A DNA stretch of 64,000 nucleotides, taken from an uncultured Eggerthellaceae bacterium (GTDB lineage: Bacteria; Actinomycetota; Coriobacteriia; Coriobacteriales; Eggerthellaceae). The stretch spans positions 70,478-134,477 of the forward strand of contig CALBGP010000013.1 of NCBI GenBank assembly GCA_937892845.1. The letters run 5' to 3'. Positions 25,461 through 34,879 of the stretch are shown piece by piece (position 1 is the first letter of the stretch; the number at the start of each line of letters is the position of its first letter). A program made the translations under genes and the position numbers. Below the pieces are notes generated by a model. The model saw only the letters and a list, made by a program, of their open reading frames with translations. It was not told where the DNA came from and did not search any database.

Positions 25461-28049
25461 ATGAAAGAATACAACCCGCATGACATCGAACCGCGTTGGC
25501 AGAAGGTGTGGGAGGAAACCGGCCTGAACAAGGTGACGGACTCTGCCGAAAAGCCCAAGAAGTACGTGCTTGAGATGTTCCCGTACCCTTCGGGCGATAT
25601 CCATATGGGCCATGTGCGCAACTACACCATCGGTGATGTCATTGCGCGCTACTACAAGATGCAGGGTTTCGATGTCCTGCATCCCATGGGCTGGGATGCC
25701 TTCGGTCTGCCCGCTGAAAACGCCGCCATCAAGCGCAACAGCCATCCTGCGAAATGGACCTACTCCAATATTGAAACGCAGAAGGCAAGCTTCAAGCGCA
25801 TGGGCTTTTCCTATGACTGGGACCGCAGCGTCGTGGCGTGCGATCCCGAGTATTATCGCTGGGGCCAGTGGATCTTCCTCAAGATGTGGGAGCGCGGCCT
25901 GGTGGAGCGTCGGAACAGCCCTGTGAACTGGTGCCCGGACTGCAAGACCGTGCTTGCCAACGAGCAGGTCACCGAAGGCCGCTGCTGGCGCTGCCATACG
26001 GAGATTGAAAAGCGCGATCTGACGCAGTGGTACCTCAAGATCACTGATTACGCGCAGGAACTGCTCGACGACCTCGATCAGCTTGAAGGCTGGCCTGAGC
26101 GCGTCAAGCAGCAGCAGGCGAACTGGATCGGTCGTTCCGAAGGTGCCGAGGTGGACTTCATCCTGTGCGACAAGGACGGCAACGCTCCTGAGAACCCCAC
26201 TGCAGATGACCTGATCACCGTGTTCACCACGCGTGCAGACACCCTGTTCGGTGTGAGCTTCTTCGTTCTTGCTCCCGAATACAAGGGCCTGGCCGATCTG
26301 GTTGCCGGTACCGAATACGAGGCCGCTGTGGCTGAGCTCGTGGAGGCTGCCAAAAAGATCAGCGCCGTCGAGCGCGCTCAGGGCGACCATGAGAAGCACG
26401 GAGCGTTCACCGGCCGCTACGTGGTCAATCCCATCAACGGCGAGAAGGTTCCCGTGTGGGTGGCGGACTACGTTGTGGCTGATTACGGCACCGGCGCGGT
26501 CATGGCCGTACCTTGCGGAGACCAGCGCGACTTCGAATTCGCCCGCAAATACGACCTGCCCATCATCCCCATCATCCTGGGCGAGGATGATCCCTTGTTC
26601 CCCCAGCTTAAGGACGAGAAAACCCGCGTGGTTGAACGCGTGGACTGGGATTGCGCCATGGAGGCCGAAGGCGTGCTTGTTCAGTCCGGCCGCTACACCG
26701 GCATGCCGGGCGGCAAGCATTCCGAGGGCGAAGCGGCCATTGTGGCCGACCTGGAGGCAACGGGACGCGGCCGCCGCAAGGTGGAATTCCGTCTGCGCGA
26801 CTGGCTGATCAGCCGTCAGCGTTACTGGGGCAACCCCATTCCGGCCATCCACTGCCCGCATTGCGGTGTCGTGCCTGTGCCTGAAAGCGATCTGCCCGTT
26901 CGCCTGCCCGAGGACATTGACCTTGCAGCCGGTGAGACGCTGGCCACGCATGAGGGCTTCGCGGAGTGCACGTGCCCGGTTTGCGGTGCGCCTGCTCGTC
27001 GCGAAACCGACACCATGGACACCTTCACGTGCTCTAGCTGGTACTACATGCGCTATACCGATCCCCATAACGACGAAATGCCGTTTGACCCGGCCAAGGC
27101 GAATGCCTGGATGCCCGTCGATCAGTACATCGGCGGCATCGAGCACGCTATTCTGCATCTGCTCTATTCGCGCTTCTTCACCAAGGTGCTGCGTGATGAG
27201 GGCCTGCTCAGCTTCGATGAGCCTTTCAAGAACCTGCTGTGCCAGGGCATGGTGCTCGATGAGAATGGCGAGGTCATGAGCAAATCGAAGGGCAACGTCA
27301 TTGCCCCCGAGGATATGATCAAGGGCTACGGCTGCGATGCCGTGCGCGCCTATATCTTGTTCATGGCACCGCCCGACAAGGAACTTCTGTGGAATGAAGA
27401 CGGCCTTGCCGGCATGTACAAGTTCATCAACCGCGTTTGGCGTCAGGTGGGCGACCTTGCCGGGGCGGCAGGAGAGGATACCTTGTTCGAGGGCGATCCC
27501 GCTGCATGCGATAAAGCGGCTGCGCTTGCTGCGGCAAAGGTGCTGCGCCGTGAGCGCCATCGCGTTGCCGCCAAGGTGACCGAAGACTTCGGCCGCAACA
27601 ACTTCAATACCGCCATTGCTGCCATCATGGAGCTTTCCAATGCCGCCGGCGCATTTTTGCGCAAGGCTTCCTGGGAGCTGCGTGCTGCGGATGAAGAGCT
27701 CTCCGCTCTGTCTGTCGAGGTTGCCGAAGTGCTGGTCAAGCTCCTGGCTCCCATTGCCCCTCATTGGGCCGAAGAGCTGTGGAGCGCCGTGCTGGGCCGC
27801 GAGGGCAGCGTGCATCTGCAGCCTTGGCCCGAGTTCGACCTTGAGAAAGCCAAGGATGACGAAGTGGAGCTGGCGGTTCAGATCAACGGCAAGGTGAAGG
27901 CACGCATCACCGTTGCCTCCGATGCCGCTGAGCAGACGGTGCTCGATGCCGCCTTCGCCGCGCCTGCCGTAGCTTCTGCGGTGGATGGCAAGACGGTTGT
28001 CAAGCAGATCGTCATTCCCGGACGTCTGGTCAATATCGTCGTGAAATAG
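25461..28049 (+). CDS. leuS: Leucyl-tRNA synthetase
   Basis: Class I synthetase of 862 residues. HIGH appears as [22 protein letters not shown] and KMSKS as [18 protein letters not shown] zinc-binding hairpin ([14 protein letters not shown] with WRCHTEIE) and the editing domain ([21 protein letters not shown]) are intact, with a further Cys cluster at [19 protein letters not shown] 25461 has AGGAGGA 5 bp upstream. The 169-bp upstream gap contains a TACAAT -10 at 25352-25357 but no T-box core. Confidence 0.96.
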   Translation: MKEYNPHDIEPRWQKVWEETGLNKVTDSAEKPKKYVLEMFPYPSGDIHMGHVRNYTIGDVIARYYKMQGFDVLHPMGWDAFGLPAENAAIKRNSHPAKWTYSNIETQKASFKRMGFSYDWDRSVVACDPEYYRWGQWIFLKMWERGLVERRNSPVNWCPDCKTVLANEQVTEGRCWRCHTEIEKRDLTQWYLKITDYAQELLDDLDQLEGWPERVKQQQANWIGRSEGAEVDFILCDKDGNAPENPTADDLITVFTTRADTLFGVSFFVLAPEYKGLADLVAGTEYEAAVAELVEAAKKISAVERAQGDHEKHGAFTGRYVVNPINGEKVPVWVADYVVADYGTGAVMAVPCGDQRDFEFARKYDLPIIPIILGEDDPLFPQLKDEKTRVVERVDWDCAMEAEGVLVQSGRYTGMPGGKHSEGEAAIVADLEATGRGRRKVEFRLRDWLISRQRYWGNPIPAIHCPHCGVVPVPESDLPVRLPEDIDLAAGETLATHEGFAECTCPVCGAPARRETDTMDTFTCSSWYYMRYTDPHNDEMPFDPAKANAWMPVDQYIGGIEHAILHLLYSRFFTKVLRDEGLLSFDEPFKNLLCQGMVLDENGEVMSKSKGNVIAPEDMIKGYGCDAVRAYILFMAPPDKELLWNEDGLAGMYKFINRVWRQVGDLAGAAGEDTLFEGDPAACDKAAALAAAKVLRRERHRVAAKVTEDFGRNNFNTAIAAIMELSNAAGAFLRKASWELRAADEELSALSVEVAEVLVKLLAPIAPHWAEELWSAVLGREGSVHLQPWPEFDLEKAKDDEVELAVQINGKVKARITVASDAAEQTVLDAAFAAPAVASAVDGKTVVKQIVIPGRLVNIVVK

Positions 28050-28116
28050 CGGCTGAAGGTCTGAGCGAAGCGCTTGCCTTGGGCGTTTCGCCAGATGCTG
28101 CGTCTGTGCTTTCATC

Positions 28117-28152
28117 AGCCCCGGATTCCCGGTCAGCCTGGGTCCGGGGTTG
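28117..28152 (+). terminator. Probable terminator after leuS
   Basis: The stem AGCCCCGGA..CCC/GGG..TCCGGGGTT has a weak T tract (TTGATTTGTGTTTT). Confidence 0.55.
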
Positions 28153-28217
28153 ATTTGTGTTTTCGGAAAGTGACAAAGCCTTGCATGGGGATGTGCGGAG
28201 CGCAAAGGCCGTAGTGT

Positions 28218-28223
28218 TACAAT
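28218..28223 (+). promoter_or_regulatory. -10 box of the zinc-ribbon/amidase cluster
   Basis: TACAAT about 110 bp before the DUF4282 gene in an otherwise featureless 283-bp gap; no convincing -35 was found. Confidence 0.35.
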
Positions 28224-28332
28224 TTGCATAGGCGGACGGTTTTATGCAGCAGGCCGTACGATGTTCCGCTTGCTTCAACGGGGCTTCGTCTTGCTGAGGG
28301 CCATCCGTAGTGGAGTACACGTGAAAGGAGTA

Positions 28333-29136
28333 ATGATGAACTCGTTCGGCATGATCATGGGGGGCGCTGGATTTCTGTCGCTTCTGGCCATGGTGGGCGT
28401 AATCGCCTTGACCATCGTTTTGTACATCAAGTTCCTGGGGAAGAAGGCCGACCCCAATGCGAAGGGCACCAAGTTCTTCCGCTTCGATCACTTCTACATT
28501 GAGAAGATTCTTCACTTCATCTATCTTCTGAATGTGGTGGCGATTACCGTCGTCGCTGTTTTGACGCCGTTCGCAGCAGCTTCCACGGCGGGCATGATGT
28601 ACGGCTCGACGTTCTTCGACGTTGTCGGCGCGTTCTTCGGCGGCATCGTTACCGGCTTGATCCTGTTCGCTGTCAGCCAGTTCATCTGCCGCGTTGTCTT
28701 CGAGTATCTGCTGATCTTCGTGCGCATGTCCAATGACGCACGCGATATCCGCAACGTGGTTACCGGTTTTTCCGCTCCTGCGGCGCCTGCCACCCCTGCG
28801 CCTGCTGGACCCAGCCCGTTTTCCGGCATTGCTTCCGTGATTGCGGACAAGGCTTCCCAGGTTAAGGCTTCGGCGGCGAATGCCGTCTCCCAGGTGAGCA
28901 ACCCCGCTCCCGCGGCTCCCGCCCCCACGCCCATGCCCGTGGCTCCGTCTCCCGCATCTGCGGCAACGGCTCCCGTGGCTCCCGCGCCCGTGGCGCCCGC
29001 TCCCGCACCTGCGGCACCGGCTCCCGTGGCCCCTGCCGCGCCGGTTCCTGCCGCATCTGAGACGTGGGCTTGCGCCTGCGGAAGCACGGGCAACACCGGT
29101 AAATTCTGCGGCTCCTGCGGCGCTCCGCGTCCGTAA
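28333..29136 (+). CDS. DUF4282 membrane protein with C-terminal zinc ribbon
   Basis: Residues 8-35 are a transmembrane helix; residues about 45-140 match DUF4282 (FFRFDHFYIEKILHFIYLLNVVAI, then a Gly-rich helix and VVFEYLLIFVRMSNDARDI). Residues about 145-245 are a Pro/Ala-rich linker made of repeats such as APAPVAPAP. The last 22 residues are a four-cysteine zinc ribbon (ACACGSTGNTGKFCGSCG). The function of DUF4282 is unknown. ATG 28333 is chosen because AAAGGAG lies 2-8 bp upstream; an immediate second ATG at 28336 is equally possible. The stop codon shares one base with the next start. Confidence 0.82.
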   Translation: MMNSFGMIMGGAGFLSLLAMVGVIALTIVLYIKFLGKKADPNAKGTKFFRFDHFYIEKILHFIYLLNVVAITVVAVLTPFAAASTAGMMYGSTFFDVVGAFFGGIVTGLILFAVSQFICRVVFEYLLIFVRMSNDARDIRNVVTGFSAPAAPATPAPAGPSPFSGIASVIADKASQVKASAANAVSQVSNPAPAAPAPTPMPVAPSPASAATAPVAPAPVAPAPAPAAPAPVAPAAPVPAASETWACACGSTGNTGKFCGSCGAPRP

Positions 29137-30059
29137 TGGATGACGGCTCTGACGGTCATATGCGGAACAACCATTTGAACAACGACGGCTCCAGGCACGA
29201 TGCAGGGAGCCGTCGCTCTGGCAGGGGGCGTCATGCGGCTGCATCTTCTCCTTCCGTCCGAAGAAAACGTGCGGCGTGTGCAGGTCTCATTCTCATAGCC
29301 CTCGCTTTCGCTGCATCGTGTTTCCTCTGGAAGGCCTCGCCGTTCCATTCGCCTGAAGAGTCGGTTGCCCCTGCGCCGGAAATGGCGCCTGCGGCGCTTA
29401 AGGCCGGTTCGGGTCAACTTGCGGAAAAGATTTCCGTAGCCGCTTCGGCTGTAACCCTGCCAGAGCGTCCCGATCCTGAAAAAATGCGTGCTGAGCTGGG
29501 CATCATCGAGGACTACCGCCCTGAGTTCAACCATGGTGAGAAGACTGCGGAGCACCAGCGCTACATTGTCCTTCATGACACGGAGGGCGAAGGCGACCCT
29601 CAGTCCGTTGTCGATTTCTGGGCGGGAAACGGCAATCTGGTCGCCGCTCATTTCATCGTCGGCAAAGACGGGACCATCGTTCAATGTGTGCCCCTTGATG
29701 CGATAGCCCACCATGTCGGATTCGGCGATGCGGGGCATAACGCATCCTTCGGCGTTGAGGACGAGTCCCGGGATGATAAGCTGGGCACCGTCCCCATTGG
29801 AAGCTGGGCGCCCGATTACGGCATGAATTCGTATTCGATAGGCATCGAGATGGTGCACGTAGGCGGCTCGGGGGATTATCCCCAGGAGCAGCTCGAAGCT
29901 GTTGATGCGCTGATTGCCTATATTGACGCGTATTATGGCTTCGAGAGCGAAATCATCGACCATAAGGCATGGCGGAGTGGCAATTCCGATACTTCGCCGG
30001 AATTCGCTCCCTATTTCGAAAACTACAAAGACCATCGTACCCATGCGCCAGCGGCATGA
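29136..30059 (+). CDS. Membrane-anchored N-acetylmuramoyl-L-alanine amidase (Amidase_2)
   Basis: Cleaves the bond between N-acetylmuramic acid and the stem peptide. A basic cytoplasmic N-terminus (about 45 residues) is followed by a transmembrane helix (ACAGLILIALAFAASCFLW) and an external amidase domain. Zinc-binding positions are suggested by VLHDTEGEGDP, VAAHFIVGKDGTIVQCVP with DAIAHHVGF, and IIDHKAWRSGNSDT. The ATG overlaps the previous stop by one base (TAATG), implying coupling. ATG 29160 is an alternative start. Context places it between two zinc-ribbon membrane proteins. Confidence 0.85.
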   Translation: MDDGSDGHMRNNHLNNDGSRHDAGSRRSGRGRHAAASSPSVRRKRAACAGLILIALAFAASCFLWKASPFHSPEESVAPAPEMAPAALKAGSGQLAEKISVAASAVTLPERPDPEKMRAELGIIEDYRPEFNHGEKTAEHQRYIVLHDTEGEGDPQSVVDFWAGNGNLVAAHFIVGKDGTIVQCVPLDAIAHHVGFGDAGHNASFGVEDESRDDKLGTVPIGSWAPDYGMNSYSIGIEMVHVGGSGDYPQEQLEAVDALIAYIDAYYGFESEIIDHKAWRSGNSDTSPEFAPYFENYKDHRTHAPAA

Positions 30060-30123
30060 TCGTTGAGCATCGGGGGCGGCAGCGGGGGTTCGGTCCCTGC
30101 CTGCAATGAGAGGAGGAACGCCC

Positions 30124-31410
30124 ATGTTCTGCAGCAAATGCGGGGCGAAGATGGACGACTCGTGCACGTTTTGCACTGAATGCGGTGCGCGGCTTGTGAA
30201 GCCTGTCGCTCCGGAGGTGGCGGAGCCCCAGGAGCCTGCTGCCGTTACCGCGCCGGTTTCAGCCCAGGTTCCTGCTGCTGACGATACCGTGGTGCTGACG
30301 GCGGAGGGAACGGCTGCAATTTCTGCGGTTGCCTCCGCTGATCGGACCGTCGTGTTGGAGCCGCACATGTCGGCTGAGGCGCACGCAGAATACGATCCCA
30401 TGGCGGGAATCGACATGCAGGTCACAGAAGTTCAACCTGCTGGATTTGAGCCCGATGGATCCTTCGACGCGCCATTCAACCCGGGCTCAACGGCTGTCAT
30501 GCCTCCGGTTGTGCCTGTGGGAACTTCGGCAGCCAAACCCAAGAAGCGGAAATTGAGCGGAGGCGTCATTGCGGCAATTGTTGTGGCTCTTCTGCTGGTT
30601 CTGGTTCTTGGCGGGATTGCCGTTGTGGTGGGAACGGGCATGTTGGGCGGAAAGTCCGCCTCCGGGCAGTCAGCGGGCAAGGCTGTCAGCTTGTCGGTCG
30701 TCGCGGCTGATGCATCGGAATATCCCCAGGTCAAGCTTACGGTTGAGGCTGTAGGCGACAATGGGGTTGATTTCACCTTGGATTCCGCGAACGTGGTTGT
30801 CAGGGAGGGTGACAGCGCGGATGACCTGCATCGCATCACGAGCGTGACGGTTGCCCCCGATGGGGATGCGGCAACCCGTTACACCGTGTCGTACTCTTCG
30901 GACAGCGATGTCTCCAAGGGGGAGGAATGCCTGGTCCGCGTATCCCTGTCCTCCGACTCCGGGTTCAGCGGGACGGTTGACGCGACGTATGCGGTCAAGG
31001 ACATCAAGGCTGAAACCGGCAAGGATGAGGCGTCAGACAAGGACAAGGGCGATAAGGACGGCAAGGACAAGGATGGCAAGGGCAAAACATCCGGCAAGGA
31101 TGAAAAAGACGATGCAGCGGCCGGCCAATACATCCTGCCCGATTCCAATTCCCGCTATCTGACCAGGTCCGATATCGAGGGCTATTCGGTCGAGAAGCTG
31201 TTCTTCGCTCGCAATGAGATCTTTGCCCGCTATGGTCGCGGCTTCCAGAACGAAGACCTCCAGGAGTACTTCGATGCGCAGCCGTGGTATCAGAAGAAGT
31301 ATTCTCCGTCCGAATTCGATTCCATGCCCTCGCCCCTCAACGATTACGAGCGCAAGAATGTGGACTTGATCCGCGAGGTCGAAAAGGAGAAGGGTTCGCC
31401 CTATCTGTAG
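30124..31410 (+). CDS. Zinc-ribbon, single-pass membrane protein with YARHG domain
   Basis: Residues 1-22 are a zinc ribbon (FCSKCGAK then FCTECGARL). Residues 25-145 are a low-complexity cytoplasmic region, 146-170 a transmembrane helix (VIAAIVVALLLVLVLGGIAVVVG), 180-295 a beta-rich extracytoplasmic region, and about 298-332 a Lys/Asp/Gly repeat linker. The C-terminal 80 residues are a YARHG domain (FFARNEIFARYGRGFQNEDL, then YFDAQPWY and LNDYERKNVDLIREVE), an extracellular module of unknown ligand common in Firmicutes. ATG 30124 follows GGAGG by 7 bp; an upstream GTG/ATG in frame is less well placed. Confidence 0.85.
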   Translation: MFCSKCGAKMDDSCTFCTECGARLVKPVAPEVAEPQEPAAVTAPVSAQVPAADDTVVLTAEGTAAISAVASADRTVVLEPHMSAEAHAEYDPMAGIDMQVTEVQPAGFEPDGSFDAPFNPGSTAVMPPVVPVGTSAAKPKKRKLSGGVIAAIVVALLLVLVLGGIAVVVGTGMLGGKSASGQSAGKAVSLSVVAADASEYPQVKLTVEAVGDNGVDFTLDSANVVVREGDSADDLHRITSVTVAPDGDAATRYTVSYSSDSDVSKGEECLVRVSLSSDSGFSGTVDATYAVKDIKAETGKDEASDKDKGDKDGKDKDGKGKTSGKDEKDDAAAGQYILPDSNSRYLTRSDIEGYSVEKLFFARNEIFARYGRGFQNEDLQEYFDAQPWYQKKYSPSEFDSMPSPLNDYERKNVDLIREVEKEKGSPYL

Positions 31411-31496
31411 GGTTTGATCCAGGCCGGCTGGGCGGGCGGAACCTGGGTGCGATTATGGAACCTCGGTGACGCTTCGCCTGGCTGGACTTCGGCTGA

Positions 31497-31502
31497 TACA
31501 AT
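31497..31502 (+). promoter_or_regulatory. -10 box directly before the DUF218 gene
   Basis: TACAAT with the GTG start 7 bp beyond its end, so the transcript would start at or next to the initiation codon. Confidence 0.45.
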
Positions 31503-31508
31503 TGAGGT

Positions 31509-32219
31509 GTGAAAACGCTTCGAAACATAGGAGTCGTGCTTGCGACATCATGCGCCGCCCTTGTGGCGGCGTTTTTCGCGCTCAATATCTGGATGATTGC
31601 GGATTCCTCGGAGCATATGGTTTCGCTGGATGAGGTTGCGGCCATGCAAACCCAGAATGGCGCGCAGGCCCAATCAGACGCGGCTGGCGGCGCTGAGGGC
31701 GCCGCGGAATCAGTATTGCCGGCGGACTGCATCATCGCATTCGGGGCAACCGTGTATGCGGATGGAACGCTTTCTCCCATCTTGAAAAACCGGGTGGACG
31801 CAGCAATCGAGCTGTATCGCCGCGGTGCGGCACCGGTGATCATCATGTCGGGAGATGGTCGGGAGTCGAATTACGACGAACCTGCCGCCATGAAGGCCTA
31901 TGCGGTTTCGCAGGGGGTGCCTGCCGATGCCGTGTTCTGCGATCCGGGCGGCTATCACACCTATGAGACGCTCTGGCGTGCGGCGCACGTGTACGGCGCA
32001 TCCCGCGTCGTGCTTTCAACCCAAGAGTATCACCTGTTCAGATGCGTATTCGATGCGCGGTGGCTGGGAATGGAGGCGCTTGGCGTCATCAGCGACACCG
32101 GTACCTACGACGACCAGCTCTGGTACGACATCCGCGAATCCGCAAGCCGTGTGGTCGACTTCGTCACAGTGGTGTTCGATTTGCCGCCTGAAAGCCCAGC
32201 CGAGGCCATCACGCTCTAG
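31509..32219 (+). CDS. DUF218/YdcF-SanA family membrane protein
   Basis: One N-terminal membrane helix (VVLATSCAALVAAFFALNIWMI) and an external DUF218 domain: DCIIAFGATVYADGTLSPILKNRVDAAIELYRRGAAPVIIMSGD, ESNYDEPAAMKAYAVSQGVP and VVLSTQEYHLFRCVFDARWLGME. SanA/ElyC relatives influence envelope integrity and lipid-carrier handling; the molecular activity is not established. The start is GTG 31509, which has almost no leader; a GTG at about 31533 would remove the basic n-region. It is the last gene of the envelope cluster. Confidence 0.82.
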   Translation: MKTLRNIGVVLATSCAALVAAFFALNIWMIADSSEHMVSLDEVAAMQTQNGAQAQSDAAGGAEGAAESVLPADCIIAFGATVYADGTLSPILKNRVDAAIELYRRGAAPVIIMSGDGRESNYDEPAAMKAYAVSQGVPADAVFCDPGGYHTYETLWRAAHVYGASRVVLSTQEYHLFRCVFDARWLGMEALGVISDTGTYDDQLWYDIRESASRVVDFVTVVFDLPPESPAEAITL

Positions 32220-32361
32220 GGTCCTTCGGGCCTTTTCCGACTGACCCGCTGGTCGCTTCGAATGCGCTGATTGCGCCGAAATGGAACTTTTTCGGGTCTC
32301 TTATCCAGCGTGTTTTCAGGCTAATGTCGCATGGGCTGATCTTCATTGCGAAATGCCAGGT

Positions 32362-32470
32362 AAAAATTATGCTGGCATGAGAATGATCCAATGCCAGCAT
32401 AATTTGGACGTTCGGTTCGCCCGATTTGACGCCAGGGGAGCCGAAACACTTGCGAATCGGTGCGATTCGG
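32362..32470. repeat. Palindromic intergenic element B
   Basis: A perfect 15-bp inverted repeat AAATTATGCTGGCAT/ATGCCAGCATAATTT (32364-32378 and 32391-32405, 12-nt loop) lies between convergent genes. To its right, 32441-32467 begins CCGAAACACTT and matches 49559-49585 at 24 of 27 positions. A degenerate third copy of the arm (ATGCCAGGTAAAAATT) precedes the hairpin. Nothing else was recognised in 32220-32507. Confidence 0.7.
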
Positions 32471-32507
32471 CGACGCTTGGCGAGGCGGGCGTCGCCCAGC
32501 TACGCGG

Positions 32508-33704
32508 CTAAAGCCTTTTTGCGATTGCAAGGATGAAATCGCGGGTGGAGAGGGTCGTGGGGTTGGGCAGCGTGGTGATGCGGGCGAGGTCTCCGGTCAT
32601 CTCGCCTGCTTCGATGGTGTCGATGGTGGCCTTCTCCAGACGGTCGGCGAATGCGGAAAGCTCCGGCAGCCCGTCCAGTTCGCCGCGCTTGCGCAAAGCG
32701 CCGGTCCACGCGAAGATCGTGGCCACGGAGTTCGTGGACGTGGCCTCGCCCTTGAGGTGCTTGTAGTAGTGGCGCTGAACCGTGCCGTGCGCCGCCTCGT
32801 ACTCATAGACACCATCAGGGGAGACCAGCACAGATGTCATCATGGCCAACGACCCGAAAGCGCTTGAGACCATGTCGCTCATCACGTCGCCGTCGTAGTT
32901 CTTGCATGCCCAGATGAATCCGCCTTCGGCTTTCATCACGCGTGCCACGGCATCATCGATCAGCGTGTAGAAGTACTCGATGCCGGCCTCGGCGAAGCGC
33001 TGTGCGTATTCGGCGTCGAAGACCTCCTGGAAGATGTCCTTGAAGCGGTGGTCGTACTTCTTGGAGATGGTGTCCTTGGTTGCAAACCACAGATCCTGCT
33101 TGACGTCCAGCGCGTAATTGAAGCAGCTTCGGGCGAAGCTTTCGATGGATGCATCGATGTTGTGCATGCCCTGCACCACGCCGGCGCCAGTGAAGTTGTG
33201 GACCAGCTCGCGGACCTCGGTTCCGTCTTCGGCCGTGTAGACCAGCTCGACCTTGCCTGCTCCGGGGATGCGCATCTCGGCGTTCTTGTAGACGTCGCCG
33301 TATGCGTGGCGGGCGATGGTGATGGGCTTGATCCAGTTGCCTACGCACGGCTCAATGCCGGCAACGGGGATGGGAGTGCGAAACACCGTGCCGTCCAGCA
33401 TGGCGCGGATGGTGCCGTTGGGGCTTTTCCACATCTGCTTGAGGTCGTACTCCTGAACACGAGCGGCATTCGGGGTGATGGTGGCGCACTTGACGGCAAC
33501 GCCCAGACGCTTGGTTGCCTCTGCGGATTCCACGGTCACGCGGTCGTCGGTGGCGTTGCGGTTCTCAAGACCCAGATCGTAGTACTCGGTTTTCAGGTCG
33601 ATGTAGGGCAGAAGCAGTTCGTCTTTGATCATCTGCCAGATGATGCGGGTCATCTCATCGCCGTCCATTTCGACCAACGGCGTGGTCATTGCAATTTTCG
33701 CCAT
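32508..33704 (-). CDS. icd: NADP-dependent isocitrate dehydrogenase
   Basis: Oxidative decarboxylation of isocitrate to 2-oxoglutarate. The 398-residue sequence belongs to the homodimeric eukaryote-like subfamily: [15 protein letters not shown] at the N-terminus, [20 protein letters not shown], the substrate loop [16 protein letters not shown], and [16 protein letters not shown] with [10 protein letters not shown]. Start at 33704 is set by AGGAGG just upstream on the minus strand and the family N-terminus MAKIAM; the open frame extends 42 codons further without support. In an anaerobe it probably supplies 2-oxoglutarate for glutamate and NADPH. Confidence 0.95.
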   Translation of the reverse strand: MAKIAMTTPLVEMDGDEMTRIIWQMIKDELLLPYIDLKTEYYDLGLENRNATDDRVTVESAEATKRLGVAVKCATITPNAARVQEYDLKQMWKSPNGTIRAMLDGTVFRTPIPVAGIEPCVGNWIKPITIARHAYGDVYKNAEMRIPGAGKVELVYTAEDGTEVRELVHNFTGAGVVQGMHNIDASIESFARSCFNYALDVKQDLWFATKDTISKKYDHRFKDIFQEVFDAEYAQRFAEAGIEYFYTLIDDAVARVMKAEGGFIWACKNYDGDVMSDMVSSAFGSLAMMTSVLVSPDGVYEYEAAHGTVQRHYYKHLKGEATSTNSVATIFAWTGALRKRGELDGLPELSAFADRLEKATIDTIEAGEMTGDLARITTLPNPTTLSTRDFILAIAKRL

Positions 33705-33834
33705 GGGGCCTCCTGGGTTGTCTCGGTATAGGCGGAAATCATACCCCTGTCTGAGGCTCAAGTTGCGCACGTGACGGCCGTTCGCGCTGAAAAAACGTCG
33801 TTTCGTCGCGCCTGAACATCCAATGTGCATCTCA

Positions 33835-33864
33835 TTGCACTTTAGTACGCTGCTGTGCTATACT
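33835..33864 (+). promoter_or_regulatory. ABC-transporter promoter overlapped by operator 1
   Basis: -35 TTGCAC (33835-33840), 18-bp spacer, -10 TATACT (33859-33864). The 22-bp operator-like sequence at 33837-33858 fills the spacer: left half GCACTTTAGT, right half GCTGCTGTGC, an imperfect copy of operator 2. Confidence 0.65.
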
Positions 33865-33878
33865 ACCAACCAGCAAAA

Positions 33879-33900
33879 GCACTTTAGCACGCTAAAGTGC
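33879..33900. promoter_or_regulatory. Operator 2 of the amino-acid ABC transporter
   Basis: A perfect 10-bp inverted repeat, GCACTTTAGC and GCTAAAGTGC separated by AC. Its centre is 42 bp from that of operator 1, equal to four helical turns. It would lie in the early transcribed region. The cognate repressor is not known. Confidence 0.7.
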
Positions 33901-33966
33901 CACGGAAGACAGAAGGGCGAACGCGATGACGGCGTCGTCCGCGACTCAGAAAGAAAGGTATTGAAG

Positions 33967-34782
33967 ATGAAACGGAAAACGGCGCTCTTTGCAAGCTTGC
34001 TTGCAGCATTCGCCCTGGTGGCGGCTTTGATGGTCGGTTGCGGTAGCCCCGCTGCCGATGAGAACACGGAGGCTGGCGGCACCACATTCATCGTAGGTTT
34101 CGATCAGAACTTCCCGCCCTTCGGCTATATGGGCGAAGATGGTGAATTCACCGGATTCGACCTCGACCTTGCCGCCGAAGTGTGCGAACGCAACGGATGG
34201 ACCGTGCAGTATGAGCCCATCAACTGGGATGCGAAGGATGCCATGCTCAACCAGGGTTCCATCACCTGCATCTGGAACGGCTTCACCATGGAAACGCGCG
34301 AAGATGACTACACCTTCACCGACCCCTACCTGCTCAATGGCCAGGTTGTGGTGGTGCGCACGGACTCCGGCATCACGTCGCTTGATGACCTCGCCGGCAA
34401 AAACGTCATCACCCAGATCGATTCCGCCGGCCTCAAGCTTGTCAGCGCCGGTGGTGAATGGGAAGAGCTGGGCAAGTCCTTCGGCCGTCTTGACACCATC
34501 CCTGATTACAACACTGCCATGATGAACCTCGAGCAGGGCACGTGCGATGCCGTCATCATCGACCTGCTCGTTGCGAACTACCAGATCGCCGGAAAGGAAG
34601 CCACCTTCCAGATTCTCGATCAGCCCCTGTCTTCCGAACACTATGGCGTCGGCTTCAAGGTCGGCAACACCGAGATGGCCGATACCGTCGAATCCACCCT
34701 GCGCGAGATGTATGCCGATGGCACCGTTGCTGAACTCGCCGCAAAATACGACATCGATATGAAGAATTGGCTGCTCAAGTAA
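33967..34782 (+). CDS. Amino-acid ABC transporter substrate-binding lipoprotein
   Basis: Family 3 solute-binding protein. Residues 1-24 are a lipoprotein signal ending ALMVGC; the mature protein has FIVGFDQNFPPFGYMGEDGEFTGFDLDLAAEV, the classical polar amino-acid binder start, and two lobes joined near VVVVRTDSGI. ATG 33967 has AAAGAAAGG 8 bp upstream. The ligand is not predictable; the family binds glutamine, histidine, cystine, arginine and others. It is first in an operon with permease, ATPase and folD behind two operators. Confidence 0.93.
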   Translation: MKRKTALFASLLAAFALVAALMVGCGSPAADENTEAGGTTFIVGFDQNFPPFGYMGEDGEFTGFDLDLAAEVCERNGWTVQYEPINWDAKDAMLNQGSITCIWNGFTMETREDDYTFTDPYLLNGQVVVVRTDSGITSLDDLAGKNVITQIDSAGLKLVSAGGEWEELGKSFGRLDTIPDYNTAMMNLEQGTCDAVIIDLLVANYQIAGKEATFQILDQPLSSEHYGVGFKVGNTEMADTVESTLREMYADGTVAELAAKYDIDMKNWLLK

Positions 34783-34823
34783 GAGATGAGGCCATGAGGA
34801 AATGCTTCTGATATGCTGAATCA

Positions 34824-34853
34824 GTTGGGCGGGGGATGAATCTCCCGCCCAAC
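34824..34853 (+). promoter_or_regulatory. Intercistronic hairpin between binding protein and permease
   Basis: A perfect 10-bp stem GTTGGGCGGG/CCCGCCCAAC with a 10-nt loop and no T tract. Such hairpins often protect upstream mRNA so that the binding protein is made in excess. Confidence 0.65.
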
Positions 34854-34879
34854 AGCGTGTTGTAAGAGAGAGGAAACCG

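Noticed and set aside
33823..33966. N-terminal extension of the substrate-binding protein.
   Set aside because: The extra residues would be encoded by the promoter and operator region, and the lipoprotein signal begins at ATG 33967.
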